The notes under the pieces are model-generated. The model ran no database searches and was not told where the DNA came from. It saw only the letters and a program-made list of their open reading frames with translations. The position numbers and the translations under genes are program-made. Shown piece by piece: positions 24,102 to 31,524 of a DNA stretch of 37,102 nt. Position 1 is the stretch's first letter. The number at the start of each line of letters is the position of its first letter. This stretch comes from an uncultured Clostridia bacterium (lineage in GTDB: Bacteria; Bacillota; Clostridia; Christensenellales; Borkfalkiaceae): assembly GCA_947631465.1 (NCBI GenBank), contig CANRLK010000016.1:1-37102 (forward strand), given 5' to 3'.

Positions 24102-24517
24102 TCTAAGAAGCTCATGAGGGCGAGCTGATAGCCGAGGCTGCCGAAGCCGACGACGACGCCTTTGCAGACCGCGCTCAAAACGGACTTGGCGCGGAACTCC
24201 TCGCGCGAAAAGAGGTTGCTCATATGCACCTCGATGACTGGGACTTTGGTGGCGGCGATCGCGTCCCGAAGGGCGTAGGAATAGTGGGCATACGCGCCAG
24301 GATTTAAGACAATGCCGTCGAAGTCCCTCGCCCGAGCGATCTTTGCGCACAGTTCGCCCTCGATGTCCGATTGAAAGAACTCGGCTTGATGTCCTTGGCT
24401 ATTTAGGAAAGCGGCGAGCTCCCCATTGATTTCGTCGAGCGTTTTCGTGCCGTAGATTTCGGGCTCACGCAAGCCCGTGAGCGCTAAATTGACGCCGTTT
24501 ACGATCAAAAATTTCAT
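24098..24517 (-). CDS. aroQ: Type II 3-dehydroquinate dehydratase
   Basis: The 139-residue enzyme dehydrates 3-dehydroquinate to 3-dehydroshikimate and forms dodecamers in characterised members. Motifs are VNGVNLALTGLREPEIYG (canonically NGPNLNLLG, here with Ala and Thr substitutions), LNPGAYAHYSYALRDAI, and EVHMSNLFSREEFRAKS with the catalytic His. The Tyr of EPEIYG is kept. The GAGGAG ribosome binding site and the ATGA overlap lie inside a decayed copy of the aroE tail. This shows that aroE once ended directly at this start codon. Confidence 0.94.
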   Translation of the reverse strand: MKFLIVNGVNLALTGLREPEIYGTKTLDEINGELAAFLNSQGHQAEFFQSDIEGELCAKIARARDFDGIVLNPGAYAHYSYALRDAIAATKVPVIEVHMSNLFSREEFRAKSVLSAVCKGVVVGFGSLGYQLALMSFLE

Positions 24518-24655
24518 GATTTCTCCTCAAATTTTCGTTGAATTTCATTCGCTTCCGCAAAACTTCCTTCTTGCTCCAAAAAGATACAGTCGGGAAGATA
24601 GGTTTGAAAAAGAGCATCTTCATCCCATTCACAGACGGCTTTCGCGATTCAAAAA
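24514..24655 (-). pseudogene. Decayed aroE 3'-end copy 1 (abuts aroQ)
   Basis: The minus strand reproduces the end of aroE: VNGMKMLFF, then after a one-base shift YLPDCIFLEQEGSFAEANE and IQRKFEEKS, then a stop. The stop TGA overlaps the aroQ ATG as ATGA. A 12-base segment present in the other copies is deleted. This is probably the original aroE end, disconnected by tandem duplication. Confidence 0.8.
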
Positions 24656-25080
24656 CAAAGCCTTTTGCGTCTCTGCCCTCGACATTTTTCGCGGTCTCCG
24701 AGCGTAAAGCCGTTTCACGGCTACGTCTCAAATTGTCGTTGGATTTCATTCGCTTCCGCAAAACTTTCTTCTCGCTCCAAAAAAATACAGTCGGCAAGGT
24801 AGGCTTGGAAAAAGAGCATCTTCGTTCCGTTCACGCCCCGCGCACCGACAGCTTTTGCGATTCAAAAGCAAAGCCTTTTGCGTCTCTGCCGCCGACATTT
24901 TTCGCAGTCTCCGAACGTAAAGCCGTTTCACGGTTGCGCCTCAAATTGTCGTTGAATTTCATTTGCTTCCGCAAAGCTTCCTTCTCGCCCCCAAAAGATG
25001 CAGTCGGCAAGATAGGCTTGGAAGAAGAGCATCTTCATCCCGTTCACGCCCCGCGCACCGACAGCTTTCGCGGCATTCAG
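24526..25080. repeat. Tandem repeat array of the aroE tail (three units)
   Basis: Units begin with CTCAAATT(T/G)TCGTTG at 24526, 24727 and 24940, so the periods are 201 and 213 bp. The third unit is the true 3' end of aroE. The units differ at roughly a tenth of positions, so the duplication is not recent. Confidence 0.85.
24721..24867 (-). pseudogene. Decayed aroE 3'-end copy 2 (frame still open)
   Basis: About 45 codons keep the AroE frame without a stop, from AKAVGARGVNGTKMLFFQAY to EIQRQFET and TAG. There is no start codon or ribosome binding site. Compared with the functional tail, the FWG motif is changed to FLE. Spacers of about 60-65 bp (24656-24720 and 24868-24927) are also shared between units, giving periods of 201 and 213 bp. 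Confidence 0.8.
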
Positions 25081-25761
25081 GAACGCGGACGAGGCGGGGT
25101 CGTAGATAAGGTCGATCGCCGTATCGCAGCCAGAAAAGAAGGTCTCATCAAAGGGGGTCTCTTCGGCGTTTTCGGACGTTCTGACGCGGGGAAGATCTTG
25201 CGATTCGTGCATGCCGACGCCCGTGCAGTTGACGATGAAGTCGAAAGACTCCCTCGAGAGAACTTGAAGGGGGGTGAAGCCGCCGAGATCGGAAAACGCC
25301 GCTTGCAGGCGAAGGGGCTCTTTCTCATAGACAAAGACCCTTGCGTGGGGCGAGAGCGCGTGGATGACGCTTCTGCCTGCGCCGCCTGCGCCGAGGATGA
25401 GGACGCGCATTGCGAGGGACGGGACGATGTGCTCCGACTGCAAGAGCCAAGTAAAGCCGCCTTGGTCGGTATTGAACCCGACCCGCCCGCAGCACTTGAC
25501 GGTATTGACCGAAGAAAGCGCGGAAGCGGTCTTGTCGAGCCTCTTCAAAAAGGGCAGGATGCTGCGCTTATAGGGCATGGTGACGTTGAATCCGTCGCAG
25601 GACGAGAAGAGCTCTTCGACCCGCGGGAACTCCGCCGCGGGAAGGGAGAGCGTCTCGTAACTGCACGATGCGCCAAGCGATTGCATGATAAATTGGTGGA
25701 TGCGTGGGCTCGGGGAGCTTGATACATTCTCCCCGACGAGCGCGAGGTGATAGTTTTTCAT
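24928..25761 (-). CDS. aroE: Shikimate dehydrogenase
   Basis: The 277-residue enzyme reduces 3-dehydroshikimate to shikimate with NADPH. The substrate motif SSSPSPRIHQ is at about residues 15-24. NVTMPYKRS with the catalytic Lys, the nucleotide loop LGAGGAGRSV and the C-terminal NGMKMLFFQAYLADCIFWG are all present. The residues after the dinucleotide-binding strand (VYEKE) lack the usual NRT motif, so cofactor preference is uncertain. AAGGTCTC precedes ATG 25761. The last 45 codons exist in two further decayed copies downstream. Upstream lies a 1.6 kb gene-free repeat island, so its promoter is unclear. Confidence 0.94.
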   Translation of the reverse strand: MKNYHLALVGENVSSSPSPRIHQFIMQSLGASCSYETLSLPAAEFPRVEELFSSCDGFNVTMPYKRSILPFLKRLDKTASALSSVNTVKCCGRVGFNTDQGGFTWLLQSEHIVPSLAMRVLILGAGGAGRSVIHALSPHARVFVYEKEPLRLQAAFSDLGGFTPLQVLSRESFDFIVNCTGVGMHESQDLPRVRTSENAEETPFDETFFSGCDTAIDLIYDPASSAFLNAAKAVGARGVNGMKMLFFQAYLADCIFWGREGSFAEANEIQRQFEAQP

Positions 25762-25776
25762 AAGAGACCTTATTTT

Positions 25777-26252
25777 TTCGAACGAAATCTTTCTGCGCTT
25801 CGCTTGAATATTTCGTTCGAGGATTCAGCTTTGTTGATTTCATGTAACTTTCGTCGCCCGCCACTATGACTGCCTTGCTAAACAACCTGCGTGCGGTGGC
25901 GCGCAAATGGGGGCGTGCAGCGGAAAAGTGTGATTTTCCTCGCACCATTGGATTAGAATGTTTCGAACGAAATCTTTCTGCGCTACACTTGAAATATTTC
26001 GTTCGAGGATTCAGCTATGTTGATTTCATGTAATTTTCGTCGCCCACCACTATGGCTGCCTTGCTAAACAACCTGCGTGCGGTGGCGCGCAAATGGGGTG
26101 GAGCGGCGCAACTTCTGTTCGACAGCCCAGTGGGCTGCGAACTGCGCCGCGCCAGCCGAGCTGGTGGCGAGGCGGGCTTGCGGCGGGAGCTACCGACGCA
26201 AGTGCAATGCAGAATGGCGATTCTGCTTCGCGCCGTTGATTTTAGAATGACA
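25777..26252. repeat. Direct repeat pair, 185-bp period, second copy interrupted
   Basis: Copy 1 (about 25777-25960) and copy 2 (about 25962-26252) both start TTCGAACGAAATC. Both contain a dyad CGAACGAAAT/ATTTCGTTCG around a 21- to 24-base centre, share CCTTGCTAAACAACCTGCGT and GTGCGGTGGCGCGCAAATGG, and end TTAGAATG. Copy 2 has about 100 bp extra inserted after CAAATGGGG, corresponding to the inverted-repeat arm at 26095-26185. No plausible gene lies here. Confidence 0.8.
26095..26185 (+). repeat. Left arm of a ~90-bp inverted repeat
   Basis: This arm, GGAGCGGCGCAACTTCTG onward, is almost identical to the reverse complement of 27016-27105, with only a few mismatches. It also contains its own palindrome, GACAGCCCAGTGGGCTG-like. 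Confidence 0.85.
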
Positions 26253-26437
26253 CCCCTTTCCCCCTCGCTTTGCTCGGGTAGGTTCTCACCAGGTAGAATC
26301 CCGTGTTCGGTCATCGTTCGCGCCTCTGATGCGCTCACTCCTGTCGCTTTGCGCCTAATGATTATTAACCATTGTCGAAGGCAATGCTCCACCCCTTATA
26401 GGGAACAGCAAGGATAGGCGCAACGCTTTTCCCCCAA

Positions 26438-26584
26438 CTTGGCTCCCCCTCTGGAATAGGGGGAGCTGACGCGTCGCAAAGCGGAGCGGCTGAGGGGGTG
26501 TCTCCTTATTTACCAGCGCGATTGCAGCACACCCCTTTCGGCGCGCATTCGCGCGCCACTTTCCCCTTATAGGGGACAGCGAGG
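26438..26584 (+). repeat. Bipartite hairpin repeat, copy B
   Basis: It has the same order of parts as copy A: CTTGGCTCCCCCT, a hairpin ending AGGGGGAGCTGACGCG, then CTGAGGGGGTG and a 28-bp spacer. ACACCCCTTTCGGCGCGC, a GCGCGC hairpin and TTTCCCC..AGGGGACAGCGAG follow. The hairpin loops differ from copy A but the stems are compensated. Confidence 0.75.
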
Positions 26585-26767
26585 GAAAAGAACAGGCTTT
26601 GCGCCGCTACGCTCAATGGGACAGCAAGTGGGGTGACGATGTTCACCCCAGCAAGGCGGTGAGGTTCGGATTTCCGATGCGCCGCCCTCGTCAGGTTACG
26701 GCGAGCTAAACTACGCGGCGGCGCAGGGAGTGAAGGCACAAGAGTTCGCAAAAAAAGCGTTGCGGGG

Positions 26768-26806
26768 TTCGGGACACATCGCAAGTGTCCCGAGCCTTTT
26801 TTGCTT
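26768..26806 (+). terminator. Orphan terminator-like hairpin
   Basis: CGGGACAC-ATCGCAA-GTGTCCCG is a perfect 8-bp stem followed by AGCC and six T on the plus strand. No plus-strand gene precedes it. It ends a GC-rich structured stretch (about 26600-26800), so it may close a short non-coding transcript or be another repeat fragment. Confidence 0.45.
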
Positions 26807-26967
26807 CTTTTTTCAGCATTGAAAAAAGAAGAACTAAATGAAACAAAAAAGTCTATATGAAACTTTCATGCTCATTGAAAATCCAACCTTTTTGCATTCA
26901 GCCGCAAGCGGCAAATTGGGTGAAACACTTCATCACATCCAAACTTCATTCAGTTGGATTCTCTGTA

Positions 26968-27125
26968 ACACCCCCTCAGTCTCGCTTCGCTCGCCGCCTT
27001 GCGGCGGTCGCCCCCGCCGCAGGTCCGCCTCGCCACCAGCTCGGCTATCGCGGCGCAGTTCGCAGCCCACTGGGCTGTCGAACAGAAGTTGCGCCGCTCC
27101 ACCCCTCTCCGTAGGGGGAGCCAAG
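26968..27125 (-). repeat. Bipartite-family repeat, copy C, inverted and expanded
   Basis: Read on the minus strand it starts CTTGGCTCCCCCTACGG and ends GACTGAGGGGGTGT, the same ends as the first half of copy A. About 110 bp of other sequence fills the middle. That filling is the right arm of the long inverted repeat (27016-27105). Confidence 0.7.
27016..27105 (-). repeat. Right arm of the ~90-bp inverted repeat
   Basis: This is the reverse complement of 26095-26185 with few mismatches. The two arms enclose about 830 bp with no gene. Confidence 0.85.
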
Positions 27126-27221
27126 GGGGGCGGGGCTACGCGGTATGCTTTCCTTCAAAGGAGATAGCAAGGAAATGCGCGAACACCCAATTTTTTCTCC
27201 AAGAGGACAGCAAGTTTTCTT

Positions 27222-27330
27222 CTTGGCTCCCCCTCTCAGGGGGAGCTGTCACGCATTCTTGCGTGACTGAGGGGGTGTGCCTTATTATCAAGCTCGTTTG
27301 CAACACACCCCTTTCGGCACAAAGCAAAGC
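27222..27330 (+). repeat. Bipartite hairpin repeat, copy D (3' truncated)
   Basis: The first half is nearly identical to copy A, including GTCACGCA-TTCT-TGCGTGAC and CTGAGGGGGTG. The second half begins ACACCCCTTTCGGCAC and breaks off near the aroB stop codon. Confidence 0.75.
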
Positions 27331-27363
27331 AGAAGGCCTGAGAAGTGAATCTTCTCGGAACTC

Positions 27364-28419
27364 TTACTCTTCCAACGCCTTTAAGACGGCTTCTTGATAC
27401 CGCGCCAACGAAAGGGTCAATCGCTCCGTTTTGCCCGCGGCAACGGGGACAATCATACACACCTTCCCGTCCGAGTTCTTCTTGTCCCGCACTACCGAAA
27501 ACAAGCTGCTTCCTTTCGCCTCTTCCCACTTTTTTCCTTCAAGCGCCGCCTCGCAGAGCGTCTCCAATCTGTCCAAAAATAACTCGTCACACCGAAAATT
27601 TTGCCGCGCAATCCTGCTCTCGATCCAAAGCCCGCAAAGCACGCTCTCTCCGTGAGACAGCCCCAATTCTTCCTCGATCGCATGCGCCGTCGTGTGTCCC
27701 AAATTCAGCTTCTCCCGCGCGCCCCGACGATCAAACGGGTCGTTTTTGACGATCTCCGCCTTAAACTCCGCAACATGCGGCACGAGCCCTTTCAAAAATT
27801 CTATGTCAAACAGCTTCGCCCTGCTTTCATACAGCGTCTCGAAAAACGGGGGATAGAGCACCCCGCATTTTATTATCTCTCCGAGCCCGCACCGCAGCTC
27901 TCTTTTTTTCAGCGTCGATAAAAACTCTTCGCCAACAATCACCTTGCTCGGCGCGTAAAAACTCCCGATCAGATTCTTCGTTCCGTAAAAATTGACCGCC
28001 GTCTTTCCGCCGATCCCAGCGTCCGCCTGGGCGAGCAAGGTCGTCGGCGCAAGAATATATTCCACGCCGCGCATATATAAGCTCGCCGCAAGCCCCGCAA
28101 GATCGCACACGACCCCGCCGCCAAGCCCGACCAAGACACTCCTTCGCTCCAATCCCGCTGCCGCCATCTTTTCCACGATCTCAAACAGCGTCTCTTTGCT
28201 CTTTGACTTCTCTCCCGCCTGCACCGCACATATGGGAAGTCCCGCAAACGTCCTTTCAATCTTCTCGCGGTACAGCTCATGCACATGTTCGTCAACGACA
28301 ACCATCCCGCCGCGCCGCACAAATTCTTCGCGCATCGCCTCAAACATCGGAAAAATCTCCTCAAAAAAGGAGACTTCGCACTCCTGTGTCCTCACATACG
28401 GTATCGTAAACTCATTCAT
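27364..28419 (-). CDS. aroB: 3-dehydroquinate synthase
   Basis: The 351-residue enzyme cyclises DAHP to 3-dehydroquinate using NAD and a divalent metal. NAD-binding GLGGGVVCDLAGLAASLYMRG is present. PTTLLAQADAGIGGKTAVN follows (canonical DSSVGGK, here Ala-Gly). The metal ligands are GLGEIIK with Glu and NLGHTTAHAIE with His. ATG 28419 overlaps the aroC stop by ATGA; the longer open frame to 28503 lies inside aroC and is rejected. Downstream is the gene-free repeat island, so it may be the last gene of its operon. The order aroC-aroB is unlike the usual aroB-aroC. Confidence 0.94.
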   Translation of the reverse strand: MNEFTIPYVRTQECEVSFFEEIFPMFEAMREEFVRRGGMVVVDEHVHELYREKIERTFAGLPICAVQAGEKSKSKETLFEIVEKMAAAGLERRSVLVGLGGGVVCDLAGLAASLYMRGVEYILAPTTLLAQADAGIGGKTAVNFYGTKNLIGSFYAPSKVIVGEEFLSTLKKRELRCGLGEIIKCGVLYPPFFETLYESRAKLFDIEFLKGLVPHVAEFKAEIVKNDPFDRRGAREKLNLGHTTAHAIEEELGLSHGESVLCGLWIESRIARQNFRCDELFLDRLETLCEAALEGKKWEEAKGSSLFSVVRDKKNSDGKVCMIVPVAAGKTERLTLSLARYQEAVLKALEE

Positions 28420-29543
28420 TGGAGTTCTCCATAGCGCGTGCGCACTTCTTCCGCAGTGTCCCCCCCGAGCCGCGAAAGGACCGCCGAAAGGATTACCTCG
28501 CACACCACGCTTTCAAGGACGACTTCACATGCCGTCACGGCGCAGACGTCGCTCCGCACCCGCTGCGAGATCGCCGCCTCTCCCGTCTCGATATCCACCG
28601 AGGGAAGCCCTTTTCCAAGCGACGGCAACGGCTTCATCGCGGCGCGAAGCACGATCTCCTCGCCGTTCGACATCCCCCCTTCGATCCCGCCCGCATGATT
28701 GCTCTTGCGGCGGTATTTTCCTTCTTCAAAGTAAATCGCGTCCTGCGCTTCGCTTCCCTTTTTCGCCGCGTCCGAAAAGCCCAGCCCGATCTCCACGCCC
28801 TTGATCGCCTGCACGCCCATCACGGCAAAGGCGAGCTGCGCGTCGAGCTTCTCCGCCGCCGTCATACAGCTCCCGAAGCCGCTTTTGAGCCCCTTGACCC
28901 GTATCTCTAAGACCCCGCCTAAGGTGTCCCCTTCTTCCTTCACTTGTTCGATGAGCTTGATCGCCTGCGCCTCTTTCCCTTCGTCCATCATGCATAGGCT
29001 TGACGTGCGTTTTTTTTCAATCTCCCCGAAGGAATATTCCCCCGCGTCGGCAACGTCCCCGACCGAGCGGACATAGCCCGTGACATAGACGCCGAGCGAC
29101 GAAAGCAGCATTCTTGCGACCGAGCCCGCCGCGACGTGCGCGCAGGTCTCCCGCGCCGAGGCGCGCTCCGCAACGTTCCTCGCGTCTTTGAGCGAGAACT
29201 TCTGTATCCCCGCAAGATCGGCATGCCCGGGTCTTGGCTTTGTGAGTTTTTCGATCTCCTCGTCGCAGTCCTCGGGCGACATATATCCCTTCGCATTCTC
29301 ATAGTCGAGATTTTTAATAAACAGCACGAGCGGGCTTGCGGTCGTCTTGCGGTTGCGCACGCCCGAGAAGATCTCGACCTTGTCCCGTTCGATGCGCTGA
29401 CGCTCCCCTCTTCCGAAGCCGCTTTGCCGCCTTGAAAGCTCGAAGTTGATTGTTTCGATGTCGAGTTCAACCCCCGAGGGAAGTCCCTCTATGACCGCAA
29501 AAATGCCCTTTCCGTGCGATTCTCCCGCCGTTGTGATCTTCAT
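28416..29543 (-). CDS. aroC: Chorismate synthase
   Basis: The 375-residue FMN-dependent enzyme converts EPSP to chorismate. Signatures are GESHGKGIFAVIEGLPSG (residues 7-24), the FMN-binding RRQSGFGRG, the central KPRPGHADLAG and RASARETCAHVAAGSVARMLL, and the third signature SNHAGGIEGGMSNGEEI. ATG 29543 overlaps the preceding MBL gene by ATGA; upstream codons in this frame are inside that gene. aroB follows with ATGA overlap. Confidence 0.96.
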   Translation of the reverse strand: MKITTAGESHGKGIFAVIEGLPSGVELDIETINFELSRRQSGFGRGERQRIERDKVEIFSGVRNRKTTASPLVLFIKNLDYENAKGYMSPEDCDEEIEKLTKPRPGHADLAGIQKFSLKDARNVAERASARETCAHVAAGSVARMLLSSLGVYVTGYVRSVGDVADAGEYSFGEIEKKRTSSLCMMDEGKEAQAIKLIEQVKEEGDTLGGVLEIRVKGLKSGFGSCMTAAEKLDAQLAFAVMGVQAIKGVEIGLGFSDAAKKGSEAQDAIYFEEGKYRRKSNHAGGIEGGMSNGEEIVLRAAMKPLPSLGKGLPSVDIETGEAAISQRVRSDVCAVTACEVVLESVVCEVILSAVLSRLGGDTAEEVRTRYGELQ

Positions 29544-30547
29544 TCGTCCTCTCCTTGTCGTTCGTAGGATAGCGTATAGCCCGCTGGGGTGATCCGAGCC
29601 GTCACGCTTCCGAGCTCGTCCGTGCGATAGACGTTCGCGCCGACCTCTTTGAGCCTTGCAATGCACCCCGCGGCGGGATGGGAATAATCGTTTCCCCTGC
29701 CGCAGGAGACGACCGCGTTTTTGGGTCTTGTCAGGGACAAAAGACGGTTGCCCGTCGAAGTATCCGAGCCGTGGTGCGCCGTTTTCAAAAGATCGATGTC
29801 TTGCAGCCGAACGGTACAGCCGCCGCTGTCAAAGATTGTTTCGTCCAAGGCGTATTCATCGAGAAGCCGCCCTTCGCGCGAGGACGTGATGTCCGCAAGA
29901 AACAGCGCCCGCACCCCTTGATAGCAAAAATAGAGCACGGCGGACGCCTCGTTTGCGTCCTCTTCGCCCGCAGAATATGGGGAAAGACACACAAGATAGG
30001 CGCCCGAAGCGTCCTCGATCGTCGCATAGCGGGTCAGCGTCTGGGTCTCGCAGCCCGATTCTTCGATCTTTCGTTGCAGGGCGAGATATTGCGGCGCGTC
30101 CGAAGAGATCACGGGATAATAAAATACGTCGGGACGGTACAAGTCCAGAAGGTCGGAAAATCCGCCGTAGTGGTCCGCGTCGGGGTGGGTGAGGAGCATG
30201 GACACCGACTTGGGCGCAAGCCCCTTGATGTAGCGCAAAAGGCGCGCGGAAGCCTCGAACGAGCCGTCGCCCGCGTCGATGATGAGCAGCCGCTCTTCAA
30301 ATTCGACGAGCGTACAATCCCCCTGCCCGACGTCCACAAAATGGAGACGGACCTCGCCCTCCTCCTTTTGCGGAAAGGCGTCGCCCTTCAAAAAGCGGGC
30401 AGGCGGAACAAAACAGGCGAAAAGCGAGACCAACAAAAAGAGCGCAGAAAATACGGCGGTCACCGTAATGCGGACTTTTTTCTTGCGCCGCTTTGACCCC
30501 TGCCGCTCCTTTCCCGCTTTCTCTTTTGTCTTGGTTTCGTCTTTCAT
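29540..30547 (-). CDS. ComEC C-terminal-like metallo-beta-lactamase-fold hydrolase, membrane-anchored
   Basis: The 335-residue protein has a very basic N-terminus, one transmembrane helix (about residues 26-50) and then a metallo-beta-lactamase domain. That domain shows FVDVGQGDCTLVE (70-82), the metal motif THPDADHYGG (His121, Asp123, Asp125, His126) and the later HHGSDTST. This is the stand-alone version of the ComEC extracytoplasmic domain, thought to act as a nuclease or phosphodiesterase. Whether it works in DNA uptake is unknown; no other competence gene is nearby. It overlaps the patatin gene upstream and aroC downstream, each by ATGA. Its link to the aromatic pathway is probably only positional. 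Confidence 0.88.
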   Translation of the reverse strand: MKDETKTKEKAGKERQGSKRRKKKVRITVTAVFSALFLLVSLFACFVPPARFLKGDAFPQKEEGEVRLHFVDVGQGDCTLVEFEERLLIIDAGDGSFEASARLLRYIKGLAPKSVSMLLTHPDADHYGGFSDLLDLYRPDVFYYPVISSDAPQYLALQRKIEESGCETQTLTRYATIEDASGAYLVCLSPYSAGEEDANEASAVLYFCYQGVRALFLADITSSREGRLLDEYALDETIFDSGGCTVRLQDIDLLKTAHHGSDTSTGNRLLSLTRPKNAVVSCGRGNDYSHPAAGCIARLKEVGANVYRTDELGSVTARITPAGYTLSYERQGEDE

Positions 30548-31392
30548 CTTCTCTTGCGTTTTTTCTTGAAATTTTCGATCGAAGATAACAGGTCCTGCAT
30601 CTTCGCTTTTGCCTCTTCGTAGCCGATGTCGAACATTCTCTGCATCGCCTCGCGGGAGACGTCCGTCGCGCGGAAGTCTCTCAAATCGGGGCGAAGCATA
30701 AAATCGCAAGCCGCATAGCCGCGGGACTTGCAGTCCTCCGTGTATTTGACGGGGGACATCATGGAGAGCGCGGAATCGACGAACCGTCCGATCTTTCCCC
30801 GCTCTTCGTCGGATTTTCGGAAGGCGGAGAGATCGACCCCGACAACAAACTCCGCGCCGAGCTCCTTGCAGACGTCGCAAGGGACGGAATTGGTGAATGC
30901 GCCGTCATAGAGCCGTCTGCCGCCGATCTCCACGCCGCGGAAATAGGGCGGCATGGCGGAAGAAGCGGCAAGGGCGCGCGGCAAGTCCCCGCTTTTGAGA
31001 AGCACTCCCTCGTTGGTCTCCCCGTCCGTCGCCCAGGCGGCAAACGGAAGAGAGAGCGAGGAAAAATCCCCCTCGACATACCCGCTGAACAGGTTCTCCG
31101 CAAACGAGCTCTCGGAAAAGGGATTGAGCCCCTTGGAAAACTCCTTGCGGCTGAGTCCTTCGATGATCTGGATCATGTCGGAAGAGGTACAGCCCTTTGC
31201 ATACAGCGCGCCTGTGATCGCCCCGATCGACGTGCCCGTCACGAAGGAGAACTTGATCCCCTCCTCTTCGAACGCCTTCAAGACGCCGAGATGCGCCATG
31301 CCCTTTGCGCCGCCGCTTCCGAGCGCGAGCCCGAGCGCGGGCATTTTGCTTTTGCGTTCGAAAAACGCTTTCAGCTTTCCGAGCCACCCCAT
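30544..31392 (-). CDS. Patatin-like serine hydrolase, second copy
   Basis: The 282-residue protein has the oxyanion motif GSGGAKG (25-31), the elbow GTSIG with Ser55, and DGA carrying the catalytic Asp, so it is a Ser-Asp dyad lipid acyl hydrolase. It is related to the other patatin protein of the window (10972-11769) but has a basic N-terminal extension and a KKKRKRR tail that could bind membranes. AGAGGTG precedes the ATG. It heads the patatin-MBL-aroC-aroB unit and has its own promoter at 31414-31442. Confidence 0.9.
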   Translation of the reverse strand: MGWLGKLKAFFERKSKMPALGLALGSGGAKGMAHLGVLKAFEEEGIKFSFVTGTSIGAITGALYAKGCTSSDMIQIIEGLSRKEFSKGLNPFSESSFAENLFSGYVEGDFSSLSLPFAAWATDGETNEGVLLKSGDLPRALAASSAMPPYFRGVEIGGRRLYDGAFTNSVPCDVCKELGAEFVVGVDLSAFRKSDEERGKIGRFVDSALSMMSPVKYTEDCKSRGYAACDFMLRPDLRDFRATDVSREAMQRMFDIGYEEAKAKMQDLLSSIENFKKKRKRR

Positions 31393-31413
31393 TTTTCACC
31401 TCTGTATGTCTGT

Positions 31414-31442
31414 ATTTTACTCTTTTTTTATAAAAAAGTAAA
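31414..31442 (-). promoter_or_regulatory. Promoter of the patatin-MBL-aroC-aroB unit
   Basis: The minus strand has TTTACT (31437-31442), a 17-bp A/T-rich spacer and TAAAAT (31414-31419), followed by a short leader with AGAGGTG. Confidence 0.8.
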
Positions 31443-31472
31443 CAAATTTCTTATAAAATTTTGCGAAGATAC

Positions 31473-31507
31473 GAAAATGCCGACCGCAAGTCCGCTTGCG
31501 ATCGGCT
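31473..31507 (-). terminator. Intrinsic terminator after efp
   Basis: A 12-bp stem GCCGATCGCAAG/CTTGCGGTCGGC with one wobble and a CGGA loop (31479-31506) is followed by ATTTTCG on the minus strand. The U-tract is short but the stem is strong. Confidence 0.8.
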
Positions 31508-31524
31508 GAAAATGAAATGCTGTG

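Larger units (their letters stand above)
25762..27363. other. Gene-free repeat island between aroB and aroE
   Basis: I see no credible coding region in this 1.6 kb. It is a mosaic of direct repeats, hairpin repeats (copies B, C and D), an inverted-repeat pair and a terminator-like hairpin. Short frames occur on both strands but have no family resemblance and follow repeat boundaries. No transposase, tRNA or attachment site is visible. Confidence 0.7.

Noticed and set aside
24102-24350. N-terminal extension of aroK
   Set aside because: It is Arg-rich and lies in aroQ DNA. The ATGA overlap at 24101 fits the operon pattern.
24538-25722. 394-residue plus-strand frame across the aroE tail array
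   Set aside because: It shows internal repeats only because the DNA is tandemly repeated; it is antisense to aroE and its decayed copies.
26838-27167. 109-residue plus-strand frame in the repeat island
   Set aside because: Its second half runs through repeat copy C and it has no recognisable domain or ribosome binding site.
25762-27363. CRISPR array or integron-like array
   Set aside because: Repeats are few, long and palindromic, without regular short spacers. There are no cas or integrase genes.
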